Positions 50,983 to 62,300 of a stretch of 64,000 bases of DNA are shown piece by piece. The notes beneath the pieces were generated by a model that was not told the DNA's origin, did no database searches, and saw nothing but the letters and a program-made list of their open reading frames with translations. Positions within the stretch are counted from its first letter, which is position 1. Every line of letters starts with the position of its first letter. This DNA is from Thamnaconus septentrionalis. Its lineage: Eukaryota > Chordata > Actinopteri > Tetraodontiformes > Monacanthidae. Where the stretch lies: the NCBI GenBank assembly GCA_009823395.1, contig CM020515.1:11118989-11182988 (forward strand), given 5' to 3'. A program made the translations under genes and the position numbers.

Positions 50983-51457
50983 GCTTAGGCCAGTGGTTCT
51001 CAAACTTTCTCTGTCACGCCCCACCATTTTTCATGCCGCTAGAAGCCCCAAATTTGACGTGGCTGTGTCTTGAGGGATCCCGATGAACCTGCAAGTGGCC
51101 CCATGTCTCTAGGACAAAGTTGACTTTTCACCCCATAGACTTGCATGGCATTAGGGCAGTGGTTCTCAAACTTTCTCTGTCACGCCCCACCTTGGAGGAA
51201 GAAAATTTTTCATGAATTCTTCTTTTGGTCCCTGTCAAATATTTGTCCACCCTGTGTACCTGAGCAGCGTTTTTCTTAGCTACAACCTACTGAACACTTT
51301 GTGTTAATTGTTCCGCTGTGGAAAAAGTTCCGACGTGAAAACATTCGTTCCCCCGGGCGCCTCGTCTCCCTCCCCGGTGTTTCGCGCCCCCCACAGACGT
51401 GACTCTGCACCCACCAGGCGGGGCGCGCCAGCCACTTTGAGAAACACTGGCTTAGGC
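50983..51457. mobile_element. hAT-like composite element with 8-bp target-site duplication
   Basis: Starts CAGTGGTTCTCAAACTTT at 50991 and ends CTTTGAGAAACACTG at 51449. The direct repeat GCTTAGGC flanks it at 50983-50990 and 51450-51457; 8 bp is the hAT hallmark. Inside, a second CAGTGGTTCTCAAAC start at about 51157 shows that it is a head-to-tail dimer of two related units. No transposase frame is present. It lies in the TEX2 5' intron, just upstream of the ATG exon. Confidence 0.85.
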
Positions 51458-52254
51458 AGATTAACCCCTTGTGTGTCACGCTCCAACATTCAGCCTGGTC
51501 CGTCTCAGCATCCTCACCAGTTCCAACCGTGACAAGATTGGGATTCCTTTCTGTTGTGCAATTGGTCAGTTGAAACCATGCAGGCGTTAATTTATTGTTA
51601 AGTTATTGCCTTTTGCAATGTCCTCCTAGTTCTCATCTGGCGTGCTATAGTGACGATTTTTGTTTTATTTGTCACATTTGACATTCAGTCATTTCCATTT
51701 CAAATTGGCCTCGGCTTTGGCCGTCAGCCGCCACGTTGTTTCTCTGCTTTATGGGATCCTCAAGCTCATAAAGACGTACGAGTGAATGTGGCAAACACCC
51801 CCCACTGCCTCCTCCACCCCACCGCCACACCCCCTCCAACCAATCATAACAATACGCAGGAAGATAATCACACCATGGGCTGTTTGGCTCCAGTGATCAC
51901 AGAAAGACGGCGTCTCATTCTGTAATCTCCGTGCAGCAGAGCCGCCTCTATTTATCATGCAGCCGATTTTCGCTGAACGAGGGCTTAATTTGTTATTCAG
52001 TTATTGGGCCGCTTTATTCTTCCGCGGCGTGTAAGAGCTCCATCAGTTCCGCTTGGCGCGATTAAAGAGGCGGAGCAAATGAAGTGCACACAAACATGCA
52101 CACGCACACAGATATATGTCCATAGATATGTATATGTATATTAGGGATGCAATACACCACAGTACACCATTTAACAAAAAATAGTATACCCTATGTAAAA
52201 AATGTTTAATTAATTGTGACTAATTTAATTTAATCAATTAAATTCTTAACATCC

Positions 52255-52403
<149 letters not shown>

Positions 52404-53876
52404 AAACACACATATGGAGAGAGGGAGAGAGAAAGAGAGCACACAGAACCATGCTGTTTTCATTACACACAGCTGTTCAAATCAGCTGGTACATATAATT
52501 GCCTGCTGTAACTAAGGAAAGAGGGGTGAGTGGAAACAAAAGAGCTGTTAACTCCAGTGACTGTTTGCCTTTATGAGGAAGTCCCCGAGGGCTCTCTGGC
52601 CGGCGCTGCACCTACTGAGGCTGCATCCAAGGGGATGAGGGAGCAGAGCACTCGGTATTCCCAGATAGCAACTCCCTCGGCTGGCCTACGGTGAGCTTGT
52701 GTGGGTCATGTCCGGACGCGCACGTACGCATTCTTTGGAATGACGAACATTGAGAACCAGGGCGGATAAGGAAGATTAGATGGAGAGTTTGATGGAGGAG
52801 AGGAGGCAGCATGTCAGAATCCTACCCTGATGGCCTCTATGCAAGTGAGTGCTGGTAAATCGCACACACACATTTTACTAAAATCTAGGTTCAAGGTGGG
52901 TAAAAACCTGATGGATTGAAAATTGTAAACTACGACTACTTTAAAACACGAATTTGAATCAGGAATTTAGCTCCAGCCAACAGCCAATAGAGTTGCTTAT
53001 GTTGGTTCGAATGTCCGCTGAAAGCCCAGTGTTTGTTTTAGCTGATTGTGCATGAAGGTTGAAGAGGAAGCAGCAACAGCCAAGCTCCTCCTGTTAATCA
53101 AAGTGAGCACCGCCACTCTGATCAGCTGAGGGCAGCAACCCTGAGGCTGTAAGAGACTAAGTAAGGGCACAAAGAAAGAAACATTTTCCTCTGTGACCTC
53201 ACAAAGGACAAATTCTGCTTCAGCATGTTGCGGCTGCGCTTCATTTTTCGTAGATCTGGCAAAGCAAGAACGGACAACAGATGACTGGTGTAGTGACAGA
53301 GACTCAAATACGGCCAGTTTGCTGGCTGGCCTGCATACTCCAGAAGCTCCACTGAGTGCTGATTGCATCTCACAAACAATTATGCATCTAAAAGTGGACC
53401 AACCGCGAGGGAAATTATTGAGATGCGTAAACCCCTCAACACTAAACTCAACAACCAGTGACTCAACAGTCGCTTCAACATTCGCTGAGACGTCCAAATC
53501 CCCGACTGACTGTTAGCTCTGAGGAATCTTATTTTTATCATCGCAATCTTTTCCAGTGAACTCCAGTTCGATGCATCTCATGAACGCAACAAGCGAAACG
53601 CCAAGCGTGCCAATAAAATCTGTCATTGTTGGCCCTTGACTGCACTCTCAATCAACTGCAGACGTTTCCTCCGGCGTCAGTGGGCCGATGTGACTGGATG
53701 AGTCAGCAGGTGTTGGGGACAAACTGACGCGACCTCTGTGGAAGGATGTTACAGTAAAACGGCCAAAAAATGTTTAATCTAATACTCCTATTTTTTTAGT
53801 CCGGAAAATTTCCAGGGCTTCTCTAAAAGCTTTAAAAGGCCCTGATGGTTCGCTTTCTGCTACTCAGAGTTCCCAA

Positions 53877-53985
53877 TTTGCCTCAAACACATGTTTTTGG
53901 ACTGTGGGGGTGAGCCGGAGAACCAGGAGAGAACCCCCGCAGACGCAGGGAGGACATGCAATCTGGAGCGCATCGACCTGACGAG
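53877..53985 (-). mobile_element. SINE fragment
   Basis: Short minus-strand fragment of the same SINE family, recognised by the CATGTTTTTGGACTGTGGG and GGAGAACC..GAGAGAACCC motifs. It sits about 0.6 kb from the fuller copy at 54526-54820 in opposite orientation. Confidence 0.6.
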
Positions 53986-54525
53986 CTCCCGCGGCCTGAA
54001 GAGACACCGGGCTGAAGCTCCCTGGCGGCGAGGAGCAGAGCGACCATGACGACGGCCAAACAAAAGAGCCGGATCGAACCGGTTTCCTTCACCTCGCCCT
54101 CTCCTTGCTCGTTCCAGGATGCGCCGCTCAACGCGTCAAACATCTACCCCCATCCACTCCTATCCTTCCATCCCCCCTCCCTGGCAGCGCACATCGTCCA
54201 TCCACTTGTTGCCATGCCAACGGCGAAAGCTTTCATCTCTGCACGGCCTTTGTTGGCTTGCGGCAGCTGCTCGTCACCGCGTGTAACCGCGGTTCGCCGG
54301 GTGTGTGCCGAGTGTTTGTCAACTCTGGGCCCATCGCTGGAAACCTGTCCGTGCCCCTCCTCCACCCTCCCTCCTCCCAGCCTCGCTTATTGTAAAGGCA
54401 TAAAAACAAGCGGCAGCAAGCTGGAGAGGAAGTCGCTCGACAGGGGAGGGTCGTCTTAAAGATCTCATCATAAAACCTGAGGACAGTCGAGGCAAGAAAA
54501 ACGAGAATTCCGCAGACTGGTAGCC

Positions 54526-54820
54526 GGCTCACAGCAAGAAGGTTGTGGGTTCGATTCTAGGCTTTTCTGTGTTAGCATGTCCTCCCCGTGTCTGTGTGGG
54601 TTCTCTCCGGGTTCTCCGCCTTCCTCCCACAGTCCAAAAACATGTGATGTGAAGTGGACACTCTAAATTGACCGGAGGTGTGAGTGTGAGTACGAATGGT
54701 TGTCTGTCTTTGTTTATCTCTATGTGGCCCTGCCATGAACTGGCGACTTGCCTCCCTGCCTTCACCCTATGACAGCTGGGACAGGCTCCAGCAGAACCCC
54801 ATTGAAAATGGATGGGAGGT
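54526..54820 (+). mobile_element. Second copy of the tRNA-derived SINE, 5' degraded
   Basis: Plus-strand copy of the element at 23297-23664. It retains the B-box-like GGGTTCGATTC, the GGTTCTCTCCGGGTTCTCCG block and the TGGCGACTTGCC-like 3' body, but the A-box region is missing or diverged. Located in the long 5' intron of TEX2. Confidence 0.75.
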
Positions 54821-56198
54821 GTTTGTGGCTGCTTCCACCTGAACCAGCGTCTCGGCTCAGAGACAATGAAGCACACGCAAAAGGCCCCACCGGCGCCTCG
54901 ACGTAACATGAGGTTTACGATCAATGAAAAAGCTGCTTGACGGCCCACAAAGTGGCCGTGAGGGTCTGACAGATGTCCAAACCTGCCTTTGTGTCACGGC
55001 ACATGGAGGGAGACTGTGCTTTAAAGCGCTTTTATCAGTTTATAATTAGCTGCGGTTCATAAAATTTAAAACGCTCCAAAATGAATAATAACGACGGCAG
55101 TCATTTCTAAGTAATAATAAGTGTTTCTAAGCGAACGCTTGGTGCTACGCCTGCCTGACAGCCTGCGCAGCATCACAGGAAAAACTCCAGCGATGCGGCT
55201 AAAAATATCCTTGACTCTTTTTTTTCTTCCCTCCACGAAAAAAGAAAAATATTCTTGAAAGTGACAGGCAGCCCAAAAGGAAGAGGGAGGAAGATGGGAA
55301 TTAGTGTAACAGCTGAGCAACAGTCGACGCCTCTCTCATTGTAACGGCAAGCAGCGAGCAAGTCTTCTCACATTTAGCCCGTCTAGAATACATCACTGGA
55401 GCTTTACATGATATTCAACACTGCCGTGGTTAAAACAGATCATCCGGCTCACAAACGGTGTCTGTTCAAGGTGTTCAATTCCCTGCGAGCACCACAACCG
55501 ACCGGTGAATTTCTGTCCTAAAATGTTCTCGCACTTCCTTCACTGGTGAAAGTGCAAGTCAGACACAAACGAAACACAGAGCCCTTGCTTCCAATACTCA
55601 AGGGACATCTTACAACATTGCAGCTGTTTCTCGACACAACAATAGAAAAGAAAAGAAGAAGAAACTGTCCTGTTGTTTCTTGTTTGAAAGGCGTCTTTAA
55701 CGTACATCTAATTTAACTTAATCTGAGGTTTTACCGGAACAGCGTTACCGCCCCACAGGCGGACAGATTATCTGCTGCAACCTGGACATAACAAATGTGA
55801 AATCTTATATGCCATCAGGTAAACAATGACTTCCTCCTTCCTCTCCAAAACCAACTTCCTGTTCGGCGAAGATATCGGCAATACGAGGAAAGCGCCACCC
55901 ATTTAACTTTCTCCGGCTTCCTCTCCAGCGTCAGCACCAACCCCCCCTGACTTCAGCGGCTACTCTGTCAATGCGGTTCCACTCGCTACTTGTGATTAGG
56001 GCAAAGGCCTTTCTATTGCTGTTGTCATAATAATTCAACATTTTAGTTTACGGTCAAGTGAAAAATCTTTCATCCGTGAAAAAACTTCTCTCCTCCAAAA
56101 ATATCCACTTTGCACCAAACACCTACTGCTGCTCCTCCAACATCTTACCCAAGTTTAGGACTTGCGCTGTTCTGGAGAATTTGTACGGTATGCGTACT

Positions 56199-56232
<34 letters not shown>

Positions 56233-57889
56233 CAGACGCAAATAGCTTCACTGAAGCGAAGCTTTCAGGCACATTCAACGGCAATTTTCTAAAAGGCAGA
56301 CTCAAAGTGTGTGGGCTGTTTTTTACTGCGAAACTTATTATTCCCCAACTGAACCAGGCTGAGAAACTGCAGCACTGGAACACAAAATTAAACTGACGTG
56401 CTTCAGATTGGCTCAAAGCAATGATGGCGGTCGTCCTTATCAGCTTCCTCGACAAAACTTTTTTCCCAACTCTAGATCAAGAAACATATTCTATGGATGA
56501 AACTGCACATGCATCTACAGTAAATGTGTCTTCTAAAGAAACAGACCAGTATGTGCAAACTGCACTCGTTCAAGTCAGATACAGACAAGGAGAAGTTGTG
56601 GCTTTGCAACAACGGTCTGGCATGTTTGCCCGTTTCCCCTTCTTTCACTCTACTTCCACAGCCATGTCATCGTGTTTGGTTAATGTTACCTCACTACCTA
56701 AATATTCGAGATCTGATACATTTGATGAAGATATTTAGAACATTTAGAAAACAACTTTTTTTTTTTTTTTTTTTTAAAGGAAGAAGCTATAAAAAAAAAA
56801 GAAAGAAAATGTATTGCCACATCCACACGTTTATTGTCGCAACATTGCATATCTGGGACCACAAATGTGAAACTGGGTGGTGTAGACTGATGGTTACCTT
56901 AAAAGTCTAGAGGCATCGAATCTTCTCTTGCATCCTGCCTGGATGAGCGCCACAGTCACAGACCATGGTGCGATATCATGCCTGTAAAACAAAGGTAGGA
57001 GCGGAGGAAAAAGTTGAACAATTTTGCTTTTCATGTATCTTTAAGCGGAGAAACAACTGTTTAACCCAGGGGTGTCAAACATGCGGCCCGGGGGCCAGAT
57101 CAGGCCCACAAACGTGTTTTTTCCGGCAGTTTAATTAAAGAAACTGCTGTTCCACTGTCCACTGGATGTTGCAATAGCATTTTCTGCTATGCAAACAAGC
57201 TGTTAATACCTGGGCTGAGCAAGTACAGCCACTCTGAAGCTATGTTGTCTTCCTACCTAAACCTATTACATCTCCTATTTGCCACTCTCATTTCCCCCAA
57301 AATGTCTCTGTCAAAAAAGAGAAAAGTGCATGCAGAGTGCAGTGTTCCAAGAACACCACCAAAGTGAAACAGAGAAAACAATGTAAAGTTTTTGTTATTT
57401 GAAGTTATTATTATACCATGATTTGGTTTAATGTAACCACACACACACACACACACACACACAGGCTATATGAGGACACCATGTATGAAGCCTCTATATC
57501 ACTGCTCCAGAACGGTCACACGGGTCTAATTCGGGTGACACGGAGCTAAACGTCTGACTGATGAGCGTCTCCTGAGAGACCACAACACTGCAGGCCTGCT
57601 CCAGGAGCAGTAGGACCTGTCAGGCTGCACGATCCTAACACGGGCACGGTTGACAATCTACAACACATCCACTGAGAGGTTAAGCCATATTGGAGGCAGC
57701 TCACCATATTTATCAGCCTTCTAAATGGGGGGAAACCACCAGTGGCCCGTCGTTTTTTTTGTTTTTTACATTTCACACCAGCGTAAAAACCCGGTTCAGC
57801 CGCGGCTGCTGCCCAAGTAGCATCTCCCAACAAACACGAATGACGTTACAACAAAGCAGGGACGCGCTCCGGCGTCTCAGGTGAGGAGG

Positions 57890-58449
57890 GCGGGATGTTC
57901 AGCGGATCCACGGACCCGCCGGGATGGAGGGTGTGAGAAGACGGTCAATGAAAAGCGGGACTCACCTTTAAATCGCTTCGCCATGCATCCGAGCTGCGAA
58001 AATAAAGCGCGATGCGACGAGGATCCCCCCCCTGCACCCCGGAGCGCCTATCATCCGCAGCCCCGGAGCTGGAGGAGGGGAAAGGAAGGCTGGCTGGCTG
58101 GCTGGCTGGCCTGCGAGGAAAAGAAGAAAAAAAATAAAATAAACCAAGGCGGCGGTGAGCACCGTGAGCCGAACCAAGGCGATCCGCGTCACCACAGTGC
58201 GCGGCCCCGGATCTCCCAGGGCGTCTTGTGTTTTGTCTCCCGGTTGACCGGAGGGAGGGAGGCAGGGAGGGAGACGACGGTCAGCAGCGCCACACCCCCT
58301 CCTCCCAACCCGGAGGATGGTTCCAGCCAGAGACACCAGAGCCGTCGGCTCTTGGCCGCTGATTCATATTTTATTGTGTTGCAGCAGCAGCGGCAGCCGC
58401 CGAGTGCGAGTTGCGTCACGGCGTTGCGGTACGGCCGTCAGACGCGGGT

Positions 58450-58450
<1 letters not shown>
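57890..58450. promoter_or_regulatory. CpG-rich TEX2 promoter region
   Basis: GC-rich, CpG-dense stretch around the candidate TEX2 first exon, with a GGCTGGCT tandem (about 58087-58109). No TATA box stands out, as is usual for a CpG-island promoter. It is bounded upstream by the (CT)n(CA)n tract. Confidence 0.5.
57966..57984 (-). CDS. tex2: Probable TEX2 first exon, in-frame alternative start
   Basis: Minus-strand ATG at 57984 reads MAKRFK and meets a strong donor (TTTAAAG|GTGAGTCC) at 57966. Splicing to the acceptor of the large TEX2 exon at 50886 keeps the frame through 26 extra bases to the ATG at 50860, adding 15 residues (MAKRFKGCEPCARVV). The exon lies in a CpG-rich block. A short upstream ATG frame (MHGEAI, stop) overlaps it and may act as a uORF. 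The alternative is that this exon is untranslated and 50860 is the true start. Confidence 0.5.

Positions 58451-58455
<5 letters not shown>

Positions 58456-58535
<80 letters not shown>
58456..58535. repeat. (CT)n(CA)n compound microsatellite
   Basis: About 58 bp of CT units followed by about 22 bp of CA units, upstream of TEX2. On the gene strand this is a GA-repeat, a sequence type known to bind GAGA-like factors; binding here is inference. Confidence 0.95.
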
Positions 58536-58536
<1 letters not shown>

Positions 58537-59242
58537 CTGACTCCCCCGTAAATAAAGGCTGCGGGCATCGTGATCACTTAAGGGAAACAGCTGATTGCGG
58601 ACATCAAATCAGGCCAATGTGTCTACTTGAATTGCTCCGTTTTAACTTTTACGAATTTGTGTATTGTCCAAGTAGCGACTCAAAACAAGTCACCATCGGC
58701 CCGGCTCCACCTGGTGCACCCACCGTGCTGGTGGTGGCCGTCAGAACCACTCAAATTCCGGGTCGTGCGTCTCTCAGCTCATTGTTTGGGGGATACTGCC
58801 ATCTACAGGACGGATGTGATGGCAAGAGTGTCGGGGGAGCGGGGGAGGGGGGGTGTCAGGTGATTCTCATCAGCAAAACGAGTGCCGAGCTGAAGTGAGC
58901 CACCTAGTGGACACTTGTTTCTGTTCCCGTGGTGGTGTGAGTGGCACCCAATTAGTCCTTGTGTAGGTGATCGCCTGCAGAAATACATAAAGTATGTTGT
59001 TTGTGCTCCCCGTCATCCCCACTACCCCCCCCTCTCACACACAAACACACTGCTCGAAGCAATTTTTGAATATATTATGTAATCATGTCGCAAACACTTT
59101 TAACACTATTAAACCTTTTAACCCAAATTTTATAAAGAAATAGTTATTTGATGGATTTTTAATAATAAAGACGTTAAGCCAGCGCATCGTAAAGCTTGTT
59201 GGATGTGCAGTAAATCATAAAGGTGTCTTCCAATCACTGTTC

Positions 59243-59436
59243 CCCTAACACAGTGGTTCTCAAACTTTCTCTGTCACGCCCCACCTTGGAGGAAGAAAAT
59301 TTTTCATGCCGCTCGAAGCCCCAAATTTGACGTGGCTGTGTCTTTTGGGATCCTGATTAACCTGCAAGCGGTCCCATGTCTCTAGGACAAAGTTGACTTT
59401 TGACCCCATAGACTTGCATGGCATTAGGCCTAACAT
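59243..59436. mobile_element. hAT-like element, single-unit copy
   Basis: Starts CAGTGGTTCTCAAACTTTC at 59251 and ends near GCATGGCATTAGG at about 59429. Flanks show a near-perfect 8-bp duplication, CCCTAACA against GCCTAACA. It corresponds to unit A alone of the composite copies at 23.8 and 51.0 kb. Confidence 0.7.
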
Positions 59437-60384
59437 CTCATCCTACTATTCTGTGACAATAGTGCCACCTTGTGTTTAACGTCACTCAATGCAAACTGAA
59501 CTAACTAACTGAAATCTAATAAGGGCAAAATAAGAACTCAAGTTGTGTCATTGTTGTGCATTTAATTTTTGTTTTTCGTATTATATAAATTTCGTATAAA
59601 TTAATGGTAACTATAGTTATAACACAAACCAAATATTTGAGCCAAAAAAGTGTTTTCCAGTCTTACCTTTACAAAATAGAACCAACGAAGAGGTTAAAAA
59701 GAAAACAAAGATTCATTTATTTTATTTTATTTTCTCTCTCCCGATAGCCTCCATCTGGCAACAATGATTATGTCACATGATCAAACACCCCAGGGTGCCT
59801 CTCAATTGGATCTTGAGTGTTTTTTTGGAACTGCTGCTGTCGAGGTCAAGAGTGAACTTTGAACTATTTTTCAGATCGGGGATGGTGGGGGGTATGGTGG
59901 GGGGGGGGGTTGGTTGTCACTGAAAACGTTTACATTTGAAATTCCAGGACAATTTGAGGGAAATTCTCAGTGCAGATGCAGCTCACGTGTCACGTCAAAC
60001 GTGATGCTTTGATTTCCACTGAGAATATTCACTGTCGGCTGGCTCTCATGACACGCCGCCTCACTGTGCAGCTGCACATTCACCATGACGACCCCACCAG
60101 ACGTGTGTTGTTGTTGGGGACGTGTACCTGGGTCACAAGGGAGAAAATGAAGAAATATAGCAAAAAAGAGAAGAAAAACGCAAAGAGTTACTAATTATCA
60201 CTTATATAACAGTGACTCTGCCTTTTGTAGAGGTTTCAATAGCTCCCTCTACCTTTCACAAGTCATTTAACACCGCAATCCACATCAAAGCACTTGGGAC
60301 TCCCGCAGCTCAACTCAAAAAGGCCAGATAGCCCCTGATGCAGCCTGCTAATAGCCGTCTCTTTGTGAACTTCATAAAACCCTC

Positions 60385-60895
60385 ACGCCTCTCAGGATCG
60401 CTTTAGCTGGTGGGCCAGGCTAACAGCTGGAGTAGCAACACCTACCGTCACCTATCTAGGACCTCTCAACAGGAGGTCATCCTCGTGAGTTTTTCTGGCC
60501 ATTTGAAAGACGACTCATTCTCTCTTTGTACATGTGTGTTAGTGTGTGTGCACATGCGTGTGTGTGTCCCAATGCGGTGACTGTCAATTTGGGCAGAATG
60601 GAAATTTTGCCAAACACTATAAAAGGTCCCAGGTCTGTTTCACCTTTGTTGTAAACTTGGGCTTTGGGTACTACAGTACGGTACAGTTTACACTTTGGGT
60701 AAAACACGGTTGCGTTTTCATTTTCTCCACTGCAGAGAAAATCCAAAGCTAGCATGTAGCGACACTGTCGTACAGCTTTGTTGCTAGGGGCAGTGCACTA
60801 ATTCTATTCAATGGCTTTTTGACTAAAGCAACACTGGAACACTGGAAGCTGCGTGCACAGCTGTTTGCATCAGAGTCAGATGAAAGAGGTTGCAT

Positions 60896-60977
<82 letters not shown>

Positions 60978-61163
60978 GGGAAATAATGAGAGATCATTGT
61001 CAGTCATGTTTTAAATACACAGGAAAACAACACACAAAAATGCATGGGCAGGACCTCCTGTCAGGGATTCCAAGTGAGATGACTGTAGGTGTTGCTACTC
61101 CAGGTATTAGCCTGCTCCGCTAGCCAACTAGCCGAAGTGATCCTGAGAGCTGCGAGGTGTTGC
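60385..61163. repeat. Inverted-arm element around a CA repeat
   Basis: The left arm (about 60385-60478) and right arm (about 61048-61163) are inverted copies sharing CTCTCAGGATC, CAGGCTAA and GGAGTAGCAACACCTAC. The interior of about 570 bp contains a (CA)n tract (60898-60974) and no open frame of note. Likely a non-autonomous DNA element with long terminal inverted repeats. Confidence 0.65.
60898..60974. repeat. (CA)n microsatellite
   Basis: About 76 bp of pure CA units inside the inverted-arm element. Confidence 0.95.
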
Positions 61164-62217
61164 CTTTTCCATCCTATCGCCGCAGGGTGTGGCATCACTG
61201 CAAACCTTGTCATAGTGTTTGGCAGTTGCAAAAATCTCTGTGATGCCTAAATAACCAATGAGACAATAACCTCATTGGAACACAGGTGAGCTGTCATGCA
61301 CACACACATGCATAAGCGCACACACAGACCTCTCGGGCTGCTGACCAATCAATAGTCTTATGTGCAAAAGTAGTCAAAGAGTGCACAGGCTGCCTTTTCC
61401 TTTGCACACAGGCCTTTCTTTGTTGTGTGTAACCTTTTGATCAAAATTAGAAAAAAAAGGTTTTGGGGGGGGCTTAGGTAGGCCACTGGGTTTGAGAAGA
61501 GAGGCTATGCTAAAAAGGGGCTGTGGGGGTGTGGGGGTGGGGGTGCAGTTGCCACCTTTTCATCTTACCTCCCCTCTGTTCAGCTTAATAACGAATGTCA
61601 ACGGCGATAACAAAGCCACATTTGCATATCATAATCCCCCCATCTCTCGACCTCCTGGTTTAGGTGCACTTGGAAGAGCGGCTCTGCACTGGCTTTCAAA
61701 AAAAAAAAGTTAAAAAAAAATAAAAATGAAGGAGCAAAAAAGGAGAGGAACAAACGTGGTCCACATTGAGAGCCGTTTGAAGTTCTCTGCCAGAGTTCAA
61801 ATAACACTAAAACATGTGCGTGGCGTCGAGTGGCTGATTTGTATTAAAGAGAAGAAAGGCGGAGGGATGAAGGGATGAAAGGAGGTCAGCGAGAGGAGGA
61901 CGGGGGAACTTTCGGCGGCTTGTAAGGCCAAAATCCTCCGTGTCTCATCGCCGCGGGGAGGGGCAGCGCCCTTTCTCGTCTTCTGAACTTGAACACTGCG
62001 CCGAGTTCCCCGACCCCGTTTCCAAAAATGATTTCGGCTCTGCATTTTGGTCGCGTTTCAAAACATCGGATCTGCCTATTGAATGTCAAGAACCTGCCGC
62101 TCTGCGGCCTGATGGATGGAGGCACTGCCGGACAAAGAGCCATTCGGTCGTTGTGTATCGTGTGTGTGCTGCTGCATTTTATGGATCCAAAACACACACT
62201 GATCAATAGCGCCTTGG

Positions 62218-62300
62218 TGGTCTTGGAGGCCACCTGACCAGCGCGCGACGTCTCTGCCCTCTCCATCACGTCCTCCACACGTTTCCTGGCCACCCACAGT
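62218..62300 (-). other. Unassigned minus-strand exon-like block
   Basis: On the minus strand an acceptor-like TGATCTTCCCAG is followed by about 80 bp encoding EIERLWVARKRVEDVMER and a few more residues, then CAG|GTGGCC. The residues form a plausible amphipathic helix. I do not recognise the protein and see no partner exon nearby; the surrounding 62.0-62.7 kb is GC-rich with several overlapping open frames. It may be an exon of a gene extending past the window, or chance. Confidence 0.3.

Noticed and set aside
57881..58898. Plus-strand frames of 193-219 codons with Ser-Leu and Thr-His repeats
   Set aside because: They cross the (CT)n(CA)n tract and CpG-rich promoter and show no family resemblance.
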